Assembly: GCA_035456405.1 (NCBI GenBank)
Contig: DATIDG010000065.1
Location: 14,208-78,207 of the forward strand
Direction of reading: 5' to 3'
Source of the DNA: JAGVSZ01 sp035456405
Lineage (GTDB): Bacteria > Pseudomonadota > Gammaproteobacteria > Burkholderiales > SG8-39
Length of the DNA: 64,000 nucleotides
The position numbers were made by a program, and so were the translations under genes. Shown here piece by piece: positions 40,933 to 49,698 of the stretch; the first letter of the stretch is position 1, and each line of letters begins with the position of its first letter. A model generated the notes under the pieces. That model was not told where the DNA came from. It did no database searches and saw nothing but the letters and a program-made list of their open reading frames with translations.

Positions 40933-42542
40933 ACGACAGGCTCCAGTCGTCCGTCCAGCCGGTCCTGAACGAGTCGGGCATCGAGATCAAGCCGGTCTAC
41001 ACCCCGCGCGACGTCGCCGAGTCGGGCGGCGACGGGTTCATCGGCATGCCGGGCGAGTACCCGTTCGTGCGCGGCATCCATCCGCTCATGTACCGGCACC
41101 GGCCGTACACGATGCGGCAGTACGCCGGGTTCGGGAACCCGCGCGACACGAACGAGCGCTTCAAGTACCTCATCGCCAACGGCCAGACCGGGCTCAACGT
41201 CGCCTTCGACCTGCCGACGCAGATCGGCATCGACTCCGACGACCCGCTCGCGGTCGGCGAGGTCGGGCGCGTCGGGATGGCGGTGGACAGCCTGCGCGAC
41301 TTCGAGATCGCCTTCGACGGGATCGACCTCGACCGGATCACCGTGTCGCTCACGATCAACGGGGCGGCGCCGCAGCTTATCGCGATGTACCTTGCGATGG
41401 CGGAGAAGCGCGGCTACGACGTGAGGAAGCTGCGCGGCACCGCGCAGAACGACATCCTCAAGGAGTTCGTCGGCCGCGGCACCTGGATCTATCCGGTGAA
41501 GCCGTCGGTCAGGCTCGTCGGCGACACGATCGAGTACTGCGCGCAGGTGGCTCCGAAGTACAGCCCGGTCTCGGTGTGCGGATACCACATCCGCGAGTCG
41601 GGCGCGAACCCGGTGCAGGAGATGGCGTACGGGTTCTGCATCGCGAAGGCGTATGCCGACGAGGTGCTGGCGCGCGGGCTGCCGATCGACGAGTTCGCCG
41701 GGCGGCTGTCGTTCAACTTCAACGTGTTCGGCAACCTCTTCGAGCAGGTGTGCAAGTTCCGGGCGGCGCGCGGCCTGTGGGCGAAGATCATGAAGGAGCA
41801 GTACGGCGCGAAAGACCCCGGGTCGATGTGGCTGCGGATGATCGCAGGCGGCGGGGGCGGGGGGCTTACCTACGAGCAGCCCGAGGTCAACATCGTGCGC
41901 GGCGCTTACTACGCGCTGACCGCGGCGCTCGCCGGCTGTCAGACCACCGCGCTGTGCTGCTACGACGAGGCCTACACGATCCCGACCGAGTACGCGCAGC
42001 GCATCTCGCTGCGCACGATGCAGCTCCTGATCGAGGAGATGGGGCTCGCCGACACCGTCGACCCGCTCGCCGGCTCGTACTACGTCGAGACCCTCACCAA
42101 CCAGATGCGCCAGGACATGGAGCGCGTCATGGGCGAGGTGGAAGCTCAGGGCGGCATCGTGAAGCTGATCGCGGAGGGGGCGATCCAGGCGCAGGTCTCA
42201 GCCCAGGCCTATCAGATGCAGCGGAACATCGAGTCGGGCAGGTTCCGCAAGGTGGGCGTCAACTGCTATCGGGTCGACGAGACCGAGGAACGCGACATCG
42301 CGTTCCACCCCTATCGCGAGGAGGACACGCGGATGCAGATCGAGAGCCTGAACCGCGTGCGCGCGGAGCGGGACGCCGGGCGGGCCAGGGCGGCGCTCGC
42401 GCGAGTGCGCGCGGACGCGGGCGCCGACCGGAACGTCATGCCGGCCATCATGGAGGCAGTGAAGGCGTACGCGACCGTGGGCGAGATCACCAACGAGCTG
42501 GTCGCGGTCCACGGACGGTATCGCGAGCCGATCCGGTTCTGA
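40929..42542 (+). CDS. Acyl-CoA mutase large subunit, B12-dependent, methylmalonyl-like with altered active-site loop
   Basis: A 537-residue TIM-barrel subunit. Offsetting Propionibacterium methylmalonyl-CoA mutase numbering by 24 gives Tyr65 (Tyr89), Gln173 (Gln197), Arg183 (Arg207), His220 (His244) and Arg259 (Arg283). Tyr plus Arg is the methylmalonyl pair, while isobutyryl and hydroxyisobutyryl enzymes have Phe or Ile with Gln. The normally strict HxQTxG loop is replaced: Met304 and Ala306 stand for His328 and Gln330, followed by six glycines (307-312). The enzyme should rearrange the carbon skeleton of a carboxylated acyl-CoA, but probably not methylmalonyl-CoA itself. It sits between the B12 subunit and a CoA-transferase. 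Confidence 0.85.
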   Translation: MNDRLQSSVQPVLNESGIEIKPVYTPRDVAESGGDGFIGMPGEYPFVRGIHPLMYRHRPYTMRQYAGFGNPRDTNERFKYLIANGQTGLNVAFDLPTQIGIDSDDPLAVGEVGRVGMAVDSLRDFEIAFDGIDLDRITVSLTINGAAPQLIAMYLAMAEKRGYDVRKLRGTAQNDILKEFVGRGTWIYPVKPSVRLVGDTIEYCAQVAPKYSPVSVCGYHIRESGANPVQEMAYGFCIAKAYADEVLARGLPIDEFAGRLSFNFNVFGNLFEQVCKFRAARGLWAKIMKEQYGAKDPGSMWLRMIAGGGGGGLTYEQPEVNIVRGAYYALTAALAGCQTTALCCYDEAYTIPTEYAQRISLRTMQLLIEEMGLADTVDPLAGSYYVETLTNQMRQDMERVMGEVEAQGGIVKLIAEGAIQAQVSAQAYQMQRNIESGRFRKVGVNCYRVDETEERDIAFHPYREEDTRMQIESLNRVRAERDAGRARAALARVRADAGADRNVMPAIMEAVKAYATVGEITNELVAVHGRYREPIRF

Positions 42543-42556
42543 GAGGCTGAAGCAAA

Positions 42557-43747
42557 GTGAAGCGGTACACGGTCCTCAGCATGGAGCAGGCGCTGTCGCT
42601 GCCGTCGGCGACGCTGCGCTTTGCCCAGCTCGGGTGGCGCGTGATCCGCATCGAGGCGACGCCGTCGGGCGACGGCCTGCCGGGCGATCCGAACCGCTAC
42701 ATCGGCGCGCGCGTCGTCGACGACGACCGGCGCAGCTACTTCGTCGCGCCGAACGTCGGCAAGGAGGCGATCGCGCTCAACCTCAAGGACCCGCGTGGCC
42801 ACCAGGTGCTGCGCCGGCTGCTAACCGCGCTGAACGTCGACGTGTTTTGCTGCAACACCGTGCCGTCGCGCTACAAGGCTCTCGGCATCGACTACGAGAC
42901 CCTGTCGGCGGCGAAGCCCGGCCTCATCTGGGCGGGCATTTCCGCGCTGGGGCCGGAGTACCCCGACGTGCCCGGGTACGACCCGGTGGTCCAGGCGATG
43001 TGCGGGTACATGGAGCTGACCGGCGATCCGAACGGTCCGCCGATGCTGACTGGCGTGCCGGTGATCGACCTGAAGGCCGGCGACGAGGTGTACGCCAACG
43101 TGATGCTCGCGCTGCTCGAGCGCGCGGAGACCGGTCGGGGCGGGCGGATCGACGTTTCGATGCTGCAGGCCGCGGCGTCGTGGCTGATCACGACCCTGCC
43201 GCTCGTCGACTTCGACTGCCAGCCCAACGAGATCACGCGCGCCGGCAACGAGCACCGCAAGTTCATCCCGACGAACGTTTACCCGGCGTCCGACGGCTTC
43301 GTCTATATGGCGATCGGCAGCGACGTCCAGTGGAAGCGGCTCACCGAGATCCCGAGGTTCGCCTCGATCGCGAACGAGGTCCGCAAGACGAACGAGGGCC
43401 GGCACAAAGAGCGGGCCCAGATCCATGCCGACATCGCGGCGGTGACCCACAAGTACGCTGCCGCGGAAATCGCTGCCGACCTCAAGCGCGCCACCATTCC
43501 GAACACGCCGATCCACGACATCCCGATGGTGCGCAGCCTGCCGGCCCTTAAGGACCGCCTGACCACGACCGTCACGCCGGCCGGCATGACGGTCCGCATG
43601 CAGCCGGCCGCAGTCGACCGCGCAGACGTGCGCACCACGCTGCCGTTCCCGGCGAAGTACGGCGAGCACACCAGGAAGGTGCTGGTCGAGGCCGGCTTCG
43701 GCGCGGGTGACGTCGCTGCGCTCGCCAGGGCGGGGGTGATCGCGTGA
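42557..43747 (+). CDS. CaiB/BaiF family III CoA-transferase
   Basis: A 396-residue enzyme: FAQLGWRVIRIEATPSGDG, VGKEAIALNLKDPRGHQVLRRLL, GISALGPEYPDVPGYDPVVQAMCGYMELTG, and GVPVIDLKAGDEVYANVMLALLERAETGRGG with the catalytic aspartate (about residue 171). It transfers CoA between carboxylic acids such as succinate and the pathway acid through an aspartyl anhydride. It follows the mutase by 14 bases and overlaps the receptor gene after it (GTGA). It is a natural candidate to activate the acid imported by that receptor. Confidence 0.85.
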   Translation: MKRYTVLSMEQALSLPSATLRFAQLGWRVIRIEATPSGDGLPGDPNRYIGARVVDDDRRSYFVAPNVGKEAIALNLKDPRGHQVLRRLLTALNVDVFCCNTVPSRYKALGIDYETLSAAKPGLIWAGISALGPEYPDVPGYDPVVQAMCGYMELTGDPNGPPMLTGVPVIDLKAGDEVYANVMLALLERAETGRGGRIDVSMLQAAASWLITTLPLVDFDCQPNEITRAGNEHRKFIPTNVYPASDGFVYMAIGSDVQWKRLTEIPRFASIANEVRKTNEGRHKERAQIHADIAAVTHKYAAAEIAADLKRATIPNTPIHDIPMVRSLPALKDRLTTTVTPAGMTVRMQPAAVDRADVRTTLPFPAKYGEHTRKVLVEAGFGAGDVAALARAGVIA

Positions 43748-44730
43748 GCTGCGAATGGATGCGGTGGTGGTCGGCGGCGCTGTGCGCGCTCGCGTTCGTC
43801 GCCCCGGGCGCGCTGGCGCAAGGGACGTCGTTTCCGGCGAAGCCGATCCGCATCCTCGTTCCGTTCCCGCCGGGCGGCGGGACGGATGTCGCGGCGCGCG
43901 CGCTCGCCGAGCACTTCGGCAAGGAGTTCGGCCAGCCGGCGATCGTCGAGAATCGCCCGGGCGGCAACTCGATCATCGCCACCGAAGCGGTCGCGAAGGC
44001 GGCGCCCGACGGCCACACGCTGCTCCTCACCACCGACTTCCACGCGATCAACGCCGCGTTCGGCGTCGGGCTGCCGTACGACTCGCTCAAGGACTTCGCG
44101 TTCGTGGCGCAGGTGTCCACCTCGCCGCTGATGCTGGTCGCGTCCCCCGGGACCGGTGCGAAGACGATCGGCGAACTGGTCGCGGCGGCGAAGGCGAGCC
44201 CGGGGAAGCTCAGCTTCGCCTCGCTCGGCACGAGCAGTCCGCACCACCTCGGCTTCGAGTGGTTCAAGCGCATGGCGGGGATCAGTCTCATCGACGTGCC
44301 CTACAAGGGCGCCGGCCCCGCGATCGCGGACCTCCTCGGCGGGCAGGTGAACCTGATGTTCATCGTCGCGGCGAACGGCATCCGGCAGGCGCGGGCCGGC
44401 AAGATGGTCGCCCTCGCGGTGACCGGGCCGGCGCGCGCGGGCGTCGCGCCGGAGGTGCCGACCTTCGCCGAGTCCGGCTACCCGGAGTTCGTGCTGCTGA
44501 ACTGGTACGGCATTCTTGCGCCCGCCGGAACGCCGCGCGACGTGATCACTAGGATGAACGTCGCGATCGTCGCCGCGCTCGCGACACCGGCGGTCGTCGA
44601 GCGGCTCGCAGGCGTGGGCGTCGATCCGGCGCCCGGAACGCCCGAGGCGCTGGAGAGCTGGGTCAGAATGGACATCGAACGGTACCGGCGCATCATCGCG
44701 GTCACGGGCGTGAAGCCCGAAGGCCGCTAG
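43744..44730 (+). CDS. Tripartite tricarboxylate transporter receptor (Bug family)
   Basis: A 328-residue periplasmic protein with a signal peptide (about residues 1-23, ending PGALAQG). Bug hallmarks follow: FPAKPIRILVPFPPGGGTDVAARALAEHF, IVENRPGGNSIIATEAVAKAAPDGHTLLL and YKGAGPAIADLLGGQVNLMF. Such receptors bind carboxylic acids, often dicarboxylates, and are strongly expanded in Burkholderiales. No TctA/TctB membrane partners are encoded nearby, so it must use permeases from elsewhere. GTG 43744 overlaps the CoA-transferase stop. Confidence 0.88.
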   Translation: MSCEWMRWWSAALCALAFVAPGALAQGTSFPAKPIRILVPFPPGGGTDVAARALAEHFGKEFGQPAIVENRPGGNSIIATEAVAKAAPDGHTLLLTTDFHAINAAFGVGLPYDSLKDFAFVAQVSTSPLMLVASPGTGAKTIGELVAAAKASPGKLSFASLGTSSPHHLGFEWFKRMAGISLIDVPYKGAGPAIADLLGGQVNLMFIVAANGIRQARAGKMVALAVTGPARAGVAPEVPTFAESGYPEFVLLNWYGILAPAGTPRDVITRMNVAIVAALATPAVVERLAGVGVDPAPGTPEALESWVRMDIERYRRIIAVTGVKPEGR

Positions 44731-44808
44731 ATGCGACCGGCCGTCACCAGGAGCGTCGTCAATTGAGAACGCGCGGCACGCGCCGCGCAAGAGAGAGGAG
44801 ACGCTGCC

Positions 44809-45942
44809 ATGAAGAAATCGTTGGTTCTGCTGGGATTCGTCGCCGCGGCGGCCGCGCCGCTCGCGCAGGCCGACATCACCGTCGGTGTGACGGTGAGCGC
44901 CACCGGGCCCGCCGCTTCGATCGGCGTGCCCTACCGGAATGCGTTCACGATCACGCCGACAGTGATGGGCGGACAGAAGGTGCGCTACATCGTGCTCGAC
45001 GACGCGACCGACACCACCGGTGCGGTGCGCAACGCGCGCAAGCTCGTGTCCGAGGACAGGGTCGACGTCATCCTCGGCTCGGCGACCACCCCGACGAGCC
45101 TGGCGGTCGCGGAGGTCGCCGCCGAGACGAAGACGCCGCAGATCGCGCTCGCGCCGATCGCGCCGCCGCCCGACAAGTATCCATGGGTCTTCTGGGTGGC
45201 GCAGCCGGTGCCGCTCATGATCGCCGGCGTCGTCGACCACATGAAGGCGAACGGCGTGAAGAGCGTGGGGTACATCGGCTACAACGATCCATGGGGCGAG
45301 ATCGTGCTGAAGGGCCTCACCGCCGCGACCGATCCCGCCGGCATCAAGATCGTGGCCAACGAGCGCTTCAACCGTCCCGACACGAGCGTCAGCGCGCAGA
45401 TCCTCAAGATCATGGCGACCGCGCCAGACGCGGTCATGGTCGGCGGTTCGGGCACGCCCGGCGCGCTCCCGCAGATCACGCTCGCCGAGCGCGGGTTCAA
45501 GGGGCGGGTGTACCAGACCCACGGCGTGATCGGGCAGGACTTCATCCGCATCGGCGGCAAGAACGTCGAGGGCGCGATCGCGCCGAGCGGGCCGGTCATG
45601 GTGGCGGACCAGCTGCCCGACTCGAACCCAATCCGGAAGGTGGCGAGCGACTTCATCAAGGCGTACGAGGCGCAGTACGGCGCGAACACGCGGAACGCTT
45701 TCTCCGCGTACTCGTACGACGCGACGCTGCTGGTTGCCGCGGCGGTCCCCGAGGCGCTCAAGAAGGCGAAGCCCGGCACGCCCGAGTTCCGCTCCGCGCT
45801 GCGCGACGCGCTCGAGGGCACCAGGAACGTCGTCGGGACGCACGGCGTGTACAACATGACGCCGCAGAACCACAACGGAATGGACGAGCGCGCGCGCGTC
45901 ATGGTGCGCGTCGAGAACGGGGAGTGGCGGTTGCTCCGCTGA
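44809..45942 (+). CDS. Branched-chain amino acid/aromatic acid ABC transporter substrate-binding protein (LivK family)
   Basis: A 377-residue periplasmic binding protein. Signal peptide MKKSLVLLGFVAAAAAPLAQA, then DITVGVTVSATGPAASIGVPYRNAF, KVRYIVLDDATDTTGAVRNARKLVSEDRVDVILG, and a second lobe from GYNDPWGEIVLKGL. AGAGGAG precedes the ATG by about ten bases. Proteins of this type in catabolic clusters often bind aromatic or branched acids. No permease is beside it; the liv permease genes in this window lie at 56193-59497 with their own receptor. Confidence 0.88.
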   Translation: MKKSLVLLGFVAAAAAPLAQADITVGVTVSATGPAASIGVPYRNAFTITPTVMGGQKVRYIVLDDATDTTGAVRNARKLVSEDRVDVILGSATTPTSLAVAEVAAETKTPQIALAPIAPPPDKYPWVFWVAQPVPLMIAGVVDHMKANGVKSVGYIGYNDPWGEIVLKGLTAATDPAGIKIVANERFNRPDTSVSAQILKIMATAPDAVMVGGSGTPGALPQITLAERGFKGRVYQTHGVIGQDFIRIGGKNVEGAIAPSGPVMVADQLPDSNPIRKVASDFIKAYEAQYGANTRNAFSAYSYDATLLVAAAVPEALKKAKPGTPEFRSALRDALEGTRNVVGTHGVYNMTPQNHNGMDERARVMVRVENGEWRLLR

Positions 45943-45952
45943 GGTTCCCGGC

Positions 45953-48900
45953 ATGAGCGCGACCGGTCCCACGCTCGAGGAGAAGTACACCCTCGAGCGC
46001 GGACGCGTCTACCTCACCGGCGTGCAGGCGCTGGTGCGGCTCGCCCTGCTGCAGGCCGACCGCGATCGTGCGGCGGGGCTGCGGACCGCCGGCTTCGTGT
46101 CCGGCTATCGCGGCTCGCCGCTCGGCGCGCTCGACCGCGCGCTCGTCGAGGCCGGGCCACACCTCGCCGCGCACGACGTCCGCTTCCAGCCCGGCGTCAA
46201 CGAGGAGCTCGCCGCGACCGCGGTCTGGGGTACGCAGCAGCTCCACCTCTTCCCCGAGCCGCAGCGCGATGGCGTCTTCGCGATGTGGTACGGCAAAGGA
46301 CCCGGCGTCGACCGCTGCGCCGACGTCTTCAAGCACGCGAACTATGCCGGCACATCGCAGCACGGCGGCGTGCTGGTCGTCGCCGGCGACGACCATAGCG
46401 CGAAGTCCTCGGCGGTGGCGCACCAGAGCGAGCACCAGTTCTCCGCCGCTGCGATTCCGGTACTTGCGCCCGCCGATCTTCAGGAGGTCCTCGACTACGG
46501 ACTCCACGGCTGGGCGATGTCGCGCTGGTCGGGCTGCTGGGTGGCGCTCAAGCTGTCCGGCGACGTGGCGGAAAGCTCCAGCACTGTAGAGGTCGACCCG
46601 GCGCGCGTCGCATTGCGCCTGCCGGCATCGTTCCCGCTGCCGCCCGACGGCGTCAGCCTCCGCTGGCCCGACCCGCCGCTCGCGCAGGAGCGGCGCATGC
46701 AGGAGTACAAGGTCTACGCCGCGCTCGCCTACACGCGCGCCAACGGGATCGATCGCACCGTGCTCGACTCGCCGCGCGCGCGTTTCGGCATCCTCACCTG
46801 CGGCAAGGCGTTCCGCGACGTCCTGCAGGCCCTGGAGGACCTCGGTATCGACGCGGCCGAAGCGGCGCGGGCGGGGATCCGGCTCTACAAGGCCGGGCTC
46901 GTGTGGCCGCTCGAGGCCGAAGGCGTGCGGCGCTTCGCGGAGGGCCTGGATGAGATCCTCGTCGTCGAGGAAAAGCGCCAGCTCCTCGAGTACCAGCTCA
47001 AAGAGCAGCTCTACAACTGGCGCGAGGACGTGCGCCCGCGCGTGATCGGGAAGTTCGACGACCGCGGCGAGTGGGGCGAGCACCACGGGAAGTGGCTCCT
47101 GCCACCGACCGCGGAGCTCGAGCCGGGAGGAATCGCGCGCGCGATCGCCGCGCGCATCGGGCGCTTCTACACTTCGGGCAGGGTCGCCGACCGGCTCGCG
47201 CTCCTCGACGCGAAGGAGCGCGCGCTCGCGCGTCCCCGCTTCCCGCTCACGCGCACGCCGTGGTTCTGCCCCGGCTGCCCGCACAACGCGTCCACGAAGG
47301 TGCCCGAGGGGAGCTGCGCGCTCGGCGGCGTCGGCTGCCATCTGATGGCCGTGTGGATGGGGCGCGACACGCTGACGATCAGCCAGATGGGTGGCGAGGG
47401 AGCGAGCTGGGTCGGCACCGCGCCCTACTCGGGGACGCCGCACGTGTTCGCCAACATGGGCGACGGCACCTACTTCCACTCCGGCCTGCTGGCGATCCGC
47501 GCGGCGGTCGCGGCGAAGGCGAGCATCACCTACAAGCTGCTCTACAACGACGCGGTCGCGATGACCGGCGGGCAGCCGATCGACGGCACGCTCACCGTCC
47601 CGCAGATCACCCGGCAGCTCGCCGATGAAGGCGTCGCGAGGATCGTCGTGATCGCCGACGACCCAGCGCACTACGGCCCGCGCCCGGGGTTCGCGCCGGG
47701 CGTCGAGATCCGGCCGCGCGCAGCCCTCGAGCGCACGCAGCGCGAGCTGCGCGAGGTGCCGGGCGTCAGCGTGCTGATCTTCGACCAGCTGTGCGCGACC
47801 GAGAAGCGGCGCCGCATCAAGCGCGGCGCGCACCCCGCGCCGGCGGTGCACGCGTTCATCAACGAGCTCGCGTGCGACGACTGCGGCGACTGCGGCGTGA
47901 AGTCGAACTGCCTCGCGCTCGCTCCGGTCGACACGCCGCTCGGCGAGAAGCGCCGCATCGACGCTTCGGCCTGCACCGACGATCTCGCCTGCGTCGACGG
48001 CTTCTGCCCGAGCTTCGTCACGGTCGAGGGTGCGCGCCGGCGCAAGCCCGCGCCCCCCGCCTGGGACGGGCCCGATCCGCCCGCTCCGACGCTGCCGGCG
48101 ACCGCCTCCCCCTACGGGATTCTCGTCGCGGGCATCGGCGGGAGCGGCGTGGTGACGATCGGCGCGCTCCTCGGGATGGCTGCGCACCTTGAGGGGAAGG
48201 CCGTCGCCGTGCTGGACCAGACGGGCCTGTCGCAGAAGGCGGGCGCCGTGTACTCGCACGTGCGCATCGCCGACCGGCAGGACGCGATCCACGCGGCGCG
48301 GATAGCGATCGGCGAGGCAAACGCGCTGATCGGCGGCGACCTCGTCGTGTCGGTCGCGACCGAGGCGCTCGCCCGGCTCCGCGCCGGACTGACGCGCGCG
48401 GTCGTCAACTGCGCGCTTCAGATCACCGGCGAGCTAGTCGCCCGGCCCGAGGCGCCGTTCCCCGCCGCGGCGATGGAGGCGGAGATCGGCTCGGCGGTCG
48501 GCGCGGGCCGCGCGGACTTCCTCGACGCGACGCGCCTCGCGAACGCGCTGTTCGGCGACGCACTCGCGGCGAACATGCTCCTGCTCGGGTACGCCTGGCA
48601 GAAGGGGCTGGTGCCCCTTGCCGCCGAGTCGATCGTGAAGGCGGTCGAGCTGAACGGCGCTGCCGTGGCGATGAACAGGGCGGCGTTCGATTGGGGGCGC
48701 CGCGCCGCGACGGACCTGGCGGCGGTCGAGCAGGCGGCAGGCATCGCGCGGGCGGTGCGCGTGTCCCTCGACGACCTGGTGGCGGGTCGCGCGCGCGAAC
48801 TGGCGGCTTACCAGGACGCGGCGTACGCGCGCCGCTACACCACGCTCGTCGAGACCGTCCGCCAGGCGGAAGGCGCGCTTGGCGGAGCGGCCCGTCCGCT

Positions 48901-49396
48901 GACGGAGGCAGTGGCGCGCGCGTACTTCCGGCTGCTCGCCGTAAAGGACGAGTACGAGGTGGCGCGGCTCTACACCGACGGGCGCTTCCGCAGGGCGCTC
49001 GGCGACGCGTTCGAGGGCGATTACACGGTGCGACTCCATCTCGCGCCGTTCGGCGCGGCGCGCAAGCGCGCGTTCGGCGGTTGGGTCTTCGGCGCGCTGC
49101 GCGCGCTCGCGCGGATGAAGCGCCTGCGCGGCTCGGCGCTGGACCCGTTCGCGCATGCCGCCGATCGCCGGCTCGAGCGCGCGCTGCTGGCCGAGTACGA
49201 GGCGACGATCCGGGCATTGCTTCCGGCGCTGACGCCGGACAACCACGCGATCGCGGCCGAGGTCGCGACGCTGCCCGAACGCATCCGCGGCTTCGGGGCG
49301 GTGAAGCGCAAGTCCGCGGAGGCGGCGCGTGCCGAACGCGAGCGCCTGCTCGCGCGGCTGCACGCGGGCGCTCCGGTGTTGCAGCGCGCTACGTGA
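45953..49396 (+). CDS. Indolepyruvate ferredoxin oxidoreductase, fused single-chain type
   Basis: A 1147-residue 2-oxoacid oxidoreductase. The N-terminal pyrimidine-binding domain begins YTLERGRVYLTGVQALVRL, with FVSGYRGSPLGALDRAL and FAMWYGKGPGVDRCADVF. The TPP/Fe-S core has TPWFCPGCPHNASTKVPEG, MGDGTYFHSGLLAIRAAVAA and LLYNDAVAMTGGQP. Cysteine groups ACDDCGDCGVKSNC and CTDDLACVDGFCPSF follow, and the C-terminal gamma domain has GILVAGIGGSGVVTIGALLGMAA. It decarboxylates aryl-pyruvates from aromatic amino acids, or related 2-oxoacids, to acyl-CoA. It stands ten bases after the LivK-type receptor gene and overlaps the ligase remnant (GTGA). Confidence 0.9.
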   Translation: MSATGPTLEEKYTLERGRVYLTGVQALVRLALLQADRDRAAGLRTAGFVSGYRGSPLGALDRALVEAGPHLAAHDVRFQPGVNEELAATAVWGTQQLHLFPEPQRDGVFAMWYGKGPGVDRCADVFKHANYAGTSQHGGVLVVAGDDHSAKSSAVAHQSEHQFSAAAIPVLAPADLQEVLDYGLHGWAMSRWSGCWVALKLSGDVAESSSTVEVDPARVALRLPASFPLPPDGVSLRWPDPPLAQERRMQEYKVYAALAYTRANGIDRTVLDSPRARFGILTCGKAFRDVLQALEDLGIDAAEAARAGIRLYKAGLVWPLEAEGVRRFAEGLDEILVVEEKRQLLEYQLKEQLYNWREDVRPRVIGKFDDRGEWGEHHGKWLLPPTAELEPGGIARAIAARIGRFYTSGRVADRLALLDAKERALARPRFPLTRTPWFCPGCPHNASTKVPEGSCALGGVGCHLMAVWMGRDTLTISQMGGEGASWVGTAPYSGTPHVFANMGDGTYFHSGLLAIRAAVAAKASITYKLLYNDAVAMTGGQPIDGTLTVPQITRQLADEGVARIVVIADDPAHYGPRPGFAPGVEIRPRAALERTQRELREVPGVSVLIFDQLCATEKRRRIKRGAHPAPAVHAFINELACDDCGDCGVKSNCLALAPVDTPLGEKRRIDASACTDDLACVDGFCPSFVTVEGARRRKPAPPAWDGPDPPAPTLPATASPYGILVAGIGGSGVVTIGALLGMAAHLEGKAVAVLDQTGLSQKAGAVYSHVRIADRQDAIHAARIAIGEANALIGGDLVVSVATEALARLRAGLTRAVVNCALQITGELVARPEAPFPAAAMEAEIGSAVGAGRADFLDATRLANALFGDALAANMLLLGYAWQKGLVPLAAESIVKAVELNGAAVAMNRAAFDWGRRAATDLAAVEQAAGIARAVRVSLDDLVAGRARELAAYQDAAYARRYTTLVETVRQAEGALGGAARPLTEAVARAYFRLLAVKDEYEVARLYTDGRFRRALGDAFEGDYTVRLHLAPFGAARKRAFGGWVFGALRALARMKRLRGSALDPFAHAADRRLERALLAEYEATIRALLPALTPDNHAIAAEVATLPERIRGFGAVKRKSAEAARAERERLLARLHAGAPVLQRAT

Positions 49397-49698
49397 GCCC
49401 GCAGGACCGCTGCAAGGGCGATGCGCTGCCGCCGGTTCCCGCCACGGTGGCGCACCTGATTGCGGACGCCGCCGCCCGCGCGCCGCGGGCGGAGGCGATC
49501 GTGTTCGGCGAAGTGATCCGCGCGTTCGTCGTGCTGCGTGCGGGCGCGCGCACGACCGCCGACGATCCGGTCGCGCACTGCCGCGCGAACCTCGCGCCCT
49601 ACAAGGTGCCGGCGTCGATCGAGTGCCTGTCCGCGCTGCCGAAGACGACGGTGAACCAGACCGACAGGCAGAAGCTGCAGGCGCGCGCAGCGGGATGA
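49393..49698 (+). pseudogene. Acyl-CoA/AMP ligase remnant with internal deletion
   Basis: An open frame of 101 residues joins two ends of an ANL ligase: the N-terminal VPATVAHLIADAAARAPRAEAIVFGE (residues about 15-40) runs directly into the C-terminal VIRAFVVLRAGARTTADD and LAPYKVPASIECLSALPKT (about 41-90). Roughly 400 residues, including the AMP-binding loop and hinge, are missing. The junction, near TTCGGCGAAG (49504-49513), falls where both parts of normal ligases carry a GE dipeptide, so short homology may have driven the loss. The frame is kept, and both ends overlap neighbours by four bases. It cannot be a working ligase. Confidence 0.7.

Noticed and set aside
45953..49396. Phenylglyoxylate oxidoreductase (padEFGHI) to complete the PadBCD pathway
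   Set aside because: The protein is a single fused indolepyruvate-type chain of 1147 residues, not the multi-subunit enzyme, and is 26 kb from padBCD.
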